A stretch of 29,157 nucleotides of DNA. It comes from Catenaria anguillulae PL171. Lineage: Eukaryota > Blastocladiomycota > Blastocladiomycetes > Blastocladiales > Catenariaceae. Location of the stretch: the NCBI GenBank assembly GCA_002102555.1, contig MCFL01000292.1, positions 1 through 29,157 on the forward strand. The letters run 5' to 3'. Each line of letters begins with the position of its first letter. The stretch's first letter is position 1. Positions 22,207 to 29,157 of this stretch are shown here, in pieces. The position numbers and the translations under genes are program-made. Below the pieces are notes generated by a model. That model saw only the letters and a program-made list of their open reading frames with translations, was not told where the DNA came from and did no database searches.

Positions 22207-22344
22207 TTTGTAATTTCACCGAGTGTACATGGATTATGGATTCGGATATTGGTTCATTCGCATCCCCAGGACAGCCATGGTTTGGTTTGAAGGTGAAGAA
22301 CAAGTGTGCTGCAAAAAAAGAAACGCGTTGGCTTCCGAATGAAT

Positions 22345-22352
22345 TCACGTGA
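22345..22352. promoter_or_regulatory. TCACGTGA palindrome upstream of RRP15
   Basis: It lies 139 bases upstream of the RRP15 start, in the 284-base gap after BMS1. bHLH factors of the Cbf1 or Myc/USF type bind this sequence. Function here is inferred. Confidence 0.4.
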
Positions 22353-22490
22353 CCGGTGTCCATGGGGTCCGGCTCACAACTGGCTGAGCTGTGCTTCGCG
22401 GATCGACAACGAACCCAAACTTGAAAAAGCAAAATCTACATAGTGACGATAAAGATTACATTATTCAGTACAATACACACACCCAGCGCC

Positions 22491-25400
22491 TCAATCATCC
22501 GCATCCCTCTTTGCCTTCTTACTCGCCCTGCCGCCGCCATCACCGCCTGCCGACCGCTTGACTCCCTTCCTTGTCCCCTCGGCCCTGAAATGCTCCTTGG
22601 CCTTCTCCTTCCGAATAGCCTCCTTTGTCCTCTCCTCCTTAGCGGCCGCCTTTGCCCGCTTGGCCAAATTGTCCTGTTCCTTCTGCTTGCGCTTCTCCTC
22701 GCGCGCATACTTGAGCGTGCGAATCTGCGCCAACAACAAGTTGGTCTTCTTCTCCTCGGGCTCGGCAACAACGGCGCGGCGCTGCATGAGCGAGGGCTTC
22801 TTTTGCGCGGCAACGAGCTTGGGCTTGGCCTTGAATGGCAAGTCGGCCTGCAAGTTGCGAGCCACCTTGAGCGGGGCAAACACACGTGTCTCGGGGCGTT
22901 CGCGGATCTCGCGGTACGCAGAGTCGGATTTGGACGGGATCGTGACCCCAATTTCGTGGCGCACCGTGTTGGCCAGGCGCATGCCGCGCCACGACGACTT
23001 GTCTTGCAACAAGAGCGAAGTGACTGGGTTGCAGAACTTCTTGGGCTTGACCGGATACCAGGCCTTGAGGAACACAATGTCGGACGGAACAACCTTGTCC
23101 TCAAACGTGGCACGGAACGCGCCCTCGGGCTGGACAGCCTTTTTGACTTGACCACGAATGCCCGAAACGGTCTTGATGGCAGCGCCTTCAAACTTGGCCA
23201 CTTCAAGCGACGTGGTAAACATGTTGCGCACAAACGCCGTGTTCTTGTAAATCTTGAACGGCTCACCCGTCAGCTTGAGCTTCTTGACGACCTCGCTCGA
23301 TTTGTTGATATCCAACACGGTACCCGTGGCCGCGACGCGAAAGTCGGGTGTGCCGCCCTCAAGCGTCTGGAATGCGCAAAAGCCCGTGTTGGGTGCCGAC
23401 GTGGGACCGTAAAAGGTGGCGAGACAATGCATGTGCAGGGGCGTGTACTTGAGCATCTTGTTGCGAATGCGGTCATCGAGCGAGTACAGAGGGATCGTCT
23501 GGAATCGGCGCCATCCGAGCGAGACAATGAGTGGATCGTTGGTCTTGAGAATCTTCTTGTACCAACGGTGCTTCTTGATGCGCACTTGCATGAACGAGTA
23601 CTGGTCCTCGCCCTGGCCGACACCGCCAACGACCGTCGGGTATCGGGGATCGAAGTTGTTGACAAACTCGCACGGCATACCCTCAATGATGATGCGCACG
23701 TACGATCCGGGCATGTGACCAAGTACACGGACACGGGCTTGCTCGTCGTCTTCAAACTCTTCGCGTGTGAGCTCCACTTGGCGCTGCAATTGCTCCTTCA
23801 TCACGTCAAAGTACGTGCGCTCCTTGTCGCCGTCGTCGTCAGACATGCCGTCGTACTCGGCATCAAACTTCTTCTTGAGCTCGGCACGCTTCGAGTCCAT
23901 TTCGTCCGCGCCGCCCGTGTCTGCCTGGTCGCCGTGATCCTCGTCATCGTCGCTTAGGCTTGGCCCCTCGTCGTCGCCATCCTGGTCGTGGCCAGCAGCC
24001 TCACCATCCACGTCACTGCCGGCCTCGATATCCTCGAAGTCGCCGTCCACATCGGCAAACTCGTCCTCGCCGTCACCGTCTTGGCCTTGGCCTTGTGCAT
24101 CGCCGTCGGCGACCTCGCCGGTAATGAACCGATCACGAATCGAATCCAATGTCATCTCATCGTCCCACCGGCTCAAGTCCATATCCAAAGGCGACTTGCG
24201 CACAGCGTCCTCGAGCGGACCCAGCTCGTCGTCGTGGCTCTTGGCAATAAAGAACAGGTCCTCGGCGCCATCGACACCCTTGCGCTTCTTGCTCTGGCCC
24301 GCCTCCTCGCCATCGGTCTGCGAGCCGTACACAATGTCCATGAGGTTGATGCGTTTGCGTGCTTGGAACGATTTCATGGCGCGCTCGACCATGCCCGACT
24401 TCCACTGCTGGCCGTCGACTTGCTCCTCCTCGTCATCCGTCATGTCGATAACGTCGTCTTCGGCAAATGCGATATCCTCGTCGTCGCGCGAGTTGGAGGC
24501 AGCACCATGGTCGCCATCGAGAATGGCCATGGCACGGCGGCGGCCGGCAGAGCGAGAGTACGACGCCGACATTTCCTCATCGACATCCTCGTCCTCGTCA
24601 TCGGAAACGTCCATGCCGTCGTCGTCATCGTCGTCGTCGACCTCGTCGCCATCGAGATCCTCGTCGTCCGACACATCCATGTCTGAATCGTGACCGAAAT
24701 CCTCGGCATCCTCGTCCGACTCGCCGGCAAAATCGTCGCCACCAGCAACGGCCTGCAAATGATCGCCCGCAAGCGGCTTGCCCGAGTCAAACAACCGGAT
24801 CGTCGACTGCTGCAACTGGTCGACCATGGTGCCCTGGAACTTTTGCAAGTCCACCACCATCTTTTCACCCTCGCCCAGCTCTGCCTCCTCACCATCCCGG
24901 TTGGTAAAGTTACCCGGCACGTGAATGTAAATGGCGTCCTTGTCGTACATGACGCCGCCCACATCCGACATGGGCGCATAAATCAACTTGTGCTTGTCGG
25001 AAAGCGACTTGCGCTGCGACTCTGGCAGAGGGCACGGGTCGCCCATGGCCGAAACGTTGGCCACCGTGTAGTCGCCCGCGCCGGGAATGTGAACCTTTGT
25101 CTTATCCTTCATGTACGTGCCGCGCAAATAGCCCATAAGCGCCACCTTGCGGTCGCACTTTGCATTGGCCTCAATGAGCTGCGGCGGCGTCAGGTCCTCG
25201 ATGCGGTCCGCCAGCATGTACGGATGCGTGTTGCGCCAAATGAGCGGGCGGAACTTCATGACCGAGATGAAGCGCGACAGGTTGAGGATTTCCGTTTTCG
25301 GATACGTGCCGTTCATGACGCCCGACAGGTAAAAGAGCTTGGCGCCCTGGTAAATCTCGGTCCAGAAGCGTTGCTTGAGAGCCTTTTTGCGCACGCGCAA

Positions 25401-26038
25401 CCGCTTGTTGTTGCGGAACTTGTCAGATGCGTCAGAATGCCCATGATCTTGGGGAAACCGTGCGTTTGCAAAATGTTGAGAAACTCAAAAGTCTCCATTT
25501 CGAATCCAAACGCAGCGTCAATCATGAGCAGGACCAGGTCGGCCACCTTGGCAACATCAATCATGGCGTTGAGATCATTGTTGCACTCGATGAAGGTGAG
25601 GCGGCGCTTGCGGCCTGCGACAACCGTCACGGGGCCATTGATTTCGTGAATGTTTTGGCGCGTGAATCGCTTGACGAGCGATTTGATCAGCGTGGACTTT
25701 CCGGATCCGGGCGGACCAGCGACAGCAATCACAACGGGTGGAGGTTCGATGGGCGTCCGGTCGACGAGCGGTACGTGAAGCTTCTTTTGGTTGAGCTCCT
25801 CTTTGCGGCGGGCCATCTTTTCCAGCCGGCGGCCGGATTGAACGGCAAATGCCTATACATTTTGGTTATTTCGTGATTGAGCGAGGTCAGCTTTTCTTGC
25901 ATTTTGTTGTGATGTGGGGGAGCGGATATGAATGGGACCAACCTTGGGGTTGTTTTTCTCGGCATTCTTGGGCTTTTTCTTTTCAGCCTTCTTGCCGACG
26001 TGCGATTTGCGATGCGGTTTATTTGGTTTGTCTTCCAT
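22491..26038 (-). CDS. BMS1: Ribosome biogenesis GTPase BMS1, two exons
   Basis: BMS1 is the GTPase of the small-subunit processome and loads Rcl1 onto pre-ribosomes. Exon 1 (25943-26038) gives MEDKPNKPHRKSHVGKK to NPK. A 90-base intron (GTTGGT...TATAG) leads to exon 2 (22491-25852). The whole is about 1152 residues. Landmarks are KAFAVQSGRR, DRTPIEPPPVV, the P-loop GPPGSGKST (78-86), GPVTVVAGRKRRLTFIEC, FGFEMETFEFLNILQTHGFPKIMGILTHL and KQRFWTEIYQGAKLFYLSG. CDRKVALMGYLRGTYM and a long Asp/Glu region follow, then FVNNFDPRYPTVVGG, KKHRWYKKILKTNDP, the GAP-like segment VGWRR (here LGWRRFQTIPLYS), KYTPLHMHC and SGIRGQVKKA. The tail is Lys/Arg-rich. Near 25424 one G is missing (CATCTGACAAG where CATCTGGACAAG is expected), shifting the frame after GILTHL. 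This is probably an assembly error. Confidence 0.94.
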
Positions 26039-26152
26039 GGCGGGCAGATTTACATTGGACCAATCGACACGAATGGAGCATTGCTCTTCGTTCGTCCTGG
26101 ATGATTCGTGCACGCTGGCAGGAACTCATTGTGCAACCTTCATCATTGGTAG

Positions 26153-26160
26153 TCACGTGA
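26153..26160. promoter_or_regulatory. TCACGTGA palindrome between BMS1 and the tail-anchored protein gene
   Basis: It lies 115 bases upstream of the BMS1 start and about 150 bases upstream of the divergent gene at 26313, so it could serve either. It is identical to the site upstream of RRP15. Confidence 0.4.
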
Positions 26161-26312
26161 TGCGTATCCAAATCTCGAGTTTGTGTCCTGCGCAAACACG
26201 GCATTCGCGAATCGAGAGTCACGATCCAGGCTATTCCATCAAGCATCACCATCATGCATTTTCCACCGCCGAAGGTCAATAAATGAGATATGAAACCAGA
26301 CACTATGCAAAC

Positions 26313-27425
26313 ATGAGCGAAGTTACAATCCTCTGCAAGGCCTCTGGTGATCGCGCACGGATCGAGTTCAAAAACGACTTGATGCACGACACGGCTCAAG
26401 CGCCACTTCTCAACCCTTCAGTCGCCAAGCCAGTTGACCCTGGCTCCGATGGGATTACGGGCTTTTCGCCGATCTACGATCCTGTAGCGGCCCTGGCCGC
26501 TGTACAAGCCGGGACCCACTATTTTCATGCCGTGTACGAGATGATGCAGTCAGGGAAAAATCGCTCGCATACGGGCGGCCTCTGGCTTCACTGCGTGCCA
26601 CGATCTGGTAAGTTCGAAATGCCCGAGAACAGCCATGCCATCATGTATGTTTCGCGCACATCCGACAACAACCTGATGGTCAACTTCACTCCGGTTGTCC
26701 GCGCCAATCTGTTGAGTTTGATTGTCGCGTCCAAGGAACGACAGGAGGCAATCAAGAAGGCCACCAAAAAGGCGAAAAAAGATCCATCGGTAATCGTGCC
26801 GCCTCCGATCGACGTCCCGCCGGTGCCGCCAACTGTGAGGCCGCTGCAACTGACGTGCAGTCGTGGGTCTCCATTCAAACGGGTCCACTTTCTCTTGACC
26901 ATCCGAGGACATCGCATCTTGTTTTTGGAGCCGCCAAACACGACTTCGTACATCAACCGCCCACTTGAATGGGAAGCGCGTTTGCTCTACCCAAACTATC
27001 CATTGGACAACAAGCCCGGGGGCCAATCATCAGGCGTACAAGTCACCCCAGTGGGAACGCACGTGGGTGAGCCGGTAGAAGGGACTCATTACACTTTGCT
27101 CATCCGGCATTCCGACAACAAGAACTGCTGCTGCGGGTGCTGCTGCTCGTGTTTTGGATCAGCTGGTGGGAACGGGAATGCCAAGGTCAAGATGAGCATT
27201 CTCTCCACGTTGGCCAATACACCTGCACCTCTAGCGTCTGGATCAACCAGTGTGATTGATGATGCGACAGCGGTCGAGCTTACGTTGGCCGTGCTAGCCA
27301 TGATTCCCGGAATCAATAGCCGGATCGCGACCAGGAAATCGTTTGTTCTGTTCCTCGGCCCCATTGGATTGGCGAGCTTTATTCTGTTTGTCATCAACGT
27401 CGTTCTTGCGATGAGGCGCCTCTGA
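26313..27425 (+). CDS. Hypothetical tail-anchored membrane protein with a dense cysteine cluster
   Basis: I do not recognise this protein. It is a single exon of 370 residues from Met at 26313 (ATGAGCGAAG, good context AAACATGAG). An in-frame ATG at 26283 would add ten residues. The first 270 residues are soluble, with alternating beta-like segments (SHAIMYVSRTSDNNLMVNF, VHFLLTIRGHRILFLEP) split by a Lys-rich helix and a Pro-rich linker (PPPIDVPPVPP). Codons 27126-27152 encode CCCGCCCSC, seven cysteines in nine residues, a likely palmitoylation patch. One membrane segment ends the protein (SFVLFLGPIGLASFILFVINVVLAM), followed by RRL. There is no signal peptide, so it should face the cytosol. 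The overall plan resembles lipid-linked tail-anchored proteins, but no family is claimed. Confidence 0.75.
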   Translation: MSEVTILCKASGDRARIEFKNDLMHDTAQAPLLNPSVAKPVDPGSDGITGFSPIYDPVAALAAVQAGTHYFHAVYEMMQSGKNRSHTGGLWLHCVPRSGKFEMPENSHAIMYVSRTSDNNLMVNFTPVVRANLLSLIVASKERQEAIKKATKKAKKDPSVIVPPPIDVPPVPPTVRPLQLTCSRGSPFKRVHFLLTIRGHRILFLEPPNTTSYINRPLEWEARLLYPNYPLDNKPGGQSSGVQVTPVGTHVGEPVEGTHYTLLIRHSDNKNCCCGCCCSCFGSAGGNGNAKVKMSILSTLANTPAPLASGSTSVIDDATAVELTLAVLAMIPGINSRIATRKSFVLFLGPIGLASFILFVINVVLAMRRL

Positions 27426-29006
27426 TCCACCTCCCTCATTGAGCATTGCTGAGCATCATTTCAAAAGTGTTTATCGAGCCGCCGTAGAGAAAGATTTCAT
27501 AGAACTGCAAGGCTTTTTCTTCTTCTTCTTCTTCGTTTGGTCTTGGCCACGCTGATTTCGATTGGCCACGTTCGGGAATGTATATACATGTTTTCTGTAT
27601 GTACATGGTCAGGTGCACATCATGTTTTGTTGTGGCGTTGTGGTGAGCTCCTCAGCTGGCCGAAAAGCGAAGGACGGGAACTTCTCATGTCGGACATTTC
27701 CAACAGTATTAATATCACCGACAAAGGTGGAAATCACTGAGTTGTCTCACACCTGGTCGGCCCATGGCAACCATGCCAGTGACCGACGACGACAATGACC
27801 GAGGTCGACAACGACGTCTTGTGCCTGATGAAGAACCTCGTGGTTGCATGCGTGGAGCTTGGAAATGGACCGCCCAGTTTCCGCGGATAGGTCGAGCGCG
27901 ATGAAGAGAGCGATGGGTAACGGTGTGGGTAGCGAGATGGGAACGGGTTTCACGATGATCCACTGCGTGCGGATACGGGTCAAGGAATGCGATTGCAAGA
28001 GGTTTGGAATAGATTGAGAGGAGCTCTCGTCCGATTTGAGCGACAGCTAATGATTAATGAAGAGAAAGGGAGAGAGATGGCAGTTGGGAGAGAGGAAATG
28101 GTGAGTGGATTGAGCCAACCACAGCAAACTGTTCGCACACAGTTGCGCGTCACTCCGCGCTGCAGTCGCACCCGCCTTCCCGTGACAAGTGAGGGATGCC
28201 GATCTGTCCTTGAATCACAGCACTGGCTTGGCACTTAAGGTGCAACATCTACAAGTGCAAAATGACTGTGTATAGGTAGGCTGCCGCAGTCCTGGCTGCC
28301 ATTCAATCAGGGACCCACTGTCTTTTTGCAGAGTACGAGATAGCCCCGGGCCAAGGCAGGTACACGGATTCATTGCAAAACGGGATCCATATCCATGTAC
28401 ATTTTCATGTTGTTCACACGCTCATGGAGTAAAGAATTGCCCCGCGCATTGCAATAAAATACATTGAGGATTCGCTGTGACATTCTCGCCTCGGCTTCAG
28501 CCAACATGTTTCCTCACTGCACTTGCTGCAGCCAATCTATCGTTGCAATGCCACATGTCGGAAAGGCGTTGCTAGTGCTAGCGCTCATTTACTCGGTCTT
28601 GCGACCTTTTGTCCACGTCCGAGCATTTTCGCACGGCTGGCCTGTCGCAATTATGCCGCAACATGGTATGCACTGGTGCATCAACCGACAATTCTTTGTA
28701 TTTTTTTTTTCCTGTGCCTAACCTGTGTCATGAATGTGAATCTGTCTCGAGAGATATTTCTCCAGCGTCATTTCCTCTATCGTCAACGTATCGTGATAAT
28801 GAGTCGTGGAAAGCGTCGTGCTGGGCGGCAATCGACATGCCGGACGCTTGCGAAACTGGAAGCGAGGAAGCGGATTCAATTGCTCCATCAGCGGTCATGC
28901 TGCATAACCAGCGCTCTTCCCGGCTCATGTCCTTGTCCAAGGCCATTGGCAGGTTACCAAGCATGCATTACAAAGCCAGCACGCCCGGACACTGATCAGA
29001 AAAGTT
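27426..29006. other. Intergenic region without a confident gene
   Basis: Contains a TTC microsatellite near 27512, and AT-poor sequence with several short overlapping frames on both strands. The best are 27987-28238 (+, 83 residues), 28464-28721 (+, a hydrophobic stretch GKALLVLALIYSVLRPF) and 28728-28964 (-, 78 acidic residues). None shows a motif, clear codon bias or splice links, so I call none. No tRNA, rRNA or snRNA box is apparent. Its right end is the leader of the gene starting at 29007. Confidence 0.4.
27512..27535. repeat. TTC/GAA microsatellite
   Basis: About five tandem TTC units preceded by a T run, just downstream of the tail-anchored protein gene. On the minus strand it would encode poly-Glu, which explains a spurious Glu-rich frame there. 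Confidence 0.7.
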
Positions 29007-29157
29007 ATGGCGTCCAAGCTGTTCCGACAAGCACTCAACACGGTGAAGGAGGTGGCATTGGAGGAAGTGCGTCAGCGTGTCCAGGAATGGAGTAAAGAGT
29101 TCAGAAAGCGTCAACCCGACTCCAGCCCGGCTGCAGGTGCGAACAAAACTCTCGCGG
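29007..29157 (+). CDS. 5' end of an unidentified gene, cut by the window
   Basis: An ATG at 29007 opens MASKLFRQALNTVKEVALEE and continues VRQRVQEWSKEFRKRQ to the window edge without a stop. The first 35 residues would form a basic amphipathic helix, with Ser/Pro/Ala-rich sequence after it. That could be a mitochondrial presequence or a coiled coil. Codons are mostly G/C-ending, like the real genes here. The product cannot be named from 50 residues. The preceding sequence ends in ACTGATCAG, so 29007 might lie in a second exon. Confidence 0.45.
   Translation, partial: MASKLFRQALNTVKEVALEEVRQRVQEWSKEFRKRQPDSSPAAGANKTLA

Noticed and set aside
22443-23957. A 504-codon open frame on the + strand antisense to BMS1
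   Set aside because: It is a shadow of the GC-rich coding strand: BMS1 is conserved throughout on the other strand and the antisense frame shows no motif.
25420-25430. Programmed ribosomal frameshifting in BMS1 or the JMJD6-like gene
   Set aside because: No slippery heptamer or stop codon lies at the shift site, and BMS1 is not known to use frameshifting. A missing base is simpler.

Overview
This window looks like GC-rich nuclear DNA of a fungus, most likely an early-diverging (zoosporic or otherwise non-Dikarya) lineage. Three things point there. The gene set is eukaryotic and compact. Introns are short, 64-100 bases, with GT...AG ends. Fungal-type aspartate-semialdehyde dehydrogenase and fungal-style copper-only superoxide dismutases sit beside genes such as a JMJD6-type JmjC oxygenase that most Dikarya have lost. 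The phylum is inferred, not proven. I see no bacterial operons, CRISPR arrays, rRNA, tRNA or recognisable mobile elements.

Layout. 1-2557 (-): IRE1, cut by the window edge just inside its kinase domain. 3250-4756 (-) and 6505-7257 (-): two tandem secreted copper-only SOD genes, the first with two SOD domains. 5688-6230 and 8131-8720: two stretches that look coding but have broken frames. 8849-10220 (-): CapZ alpha, seven exons. 10300-11938 (+): an unrecognised 471-residue protein sharing a 79-base promoter with CapZ. 12169-15371 (-): a 1034-residue secreted Ser/Thr-rich, then very basic, protein. 16118-17323 (+): aspartate-semialdehyde dehydrogenase. 17744-19496 (+): JMJD6-like oxygenase. 19545-20005 (-): elongin C. 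20282-20770 (+): complex I subunit NDUFA12. 21044-22206 (-): RRP15. 22491-26038 (-): BMS1. 26313-27425 (+): a tail-anchored protein with a dense cysteine cluster. 29007-29157 (+): the start of a gene running off the window.

How the genes relate. Most are unrelated housekeeping genes packed in divergent or convergent pairs with 50-300 bases between them. Two neighbourhoods have a theme: the tandem secreted SOD genes (defence against extracellular superoxide), and the RRP15-BMS1 pair (nucleolar ribosome assembly). The rare palindrome TCACGTGA occurs only at RRP15 and BMS1 in this window. The aspartate-semialdehyde dehydrogenase promoter carries two Gcn4-type TGACTC cores.

A quality point affects the reading. 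IRE1, BMS1 and the JMJD6 gene each carry apparent one-base frame changes, and almost all lie at short homopolymers. I treat these as probable assembly errors rather than pseudogenes. Exon coordinates below come from reading splice sites and frames by eye.
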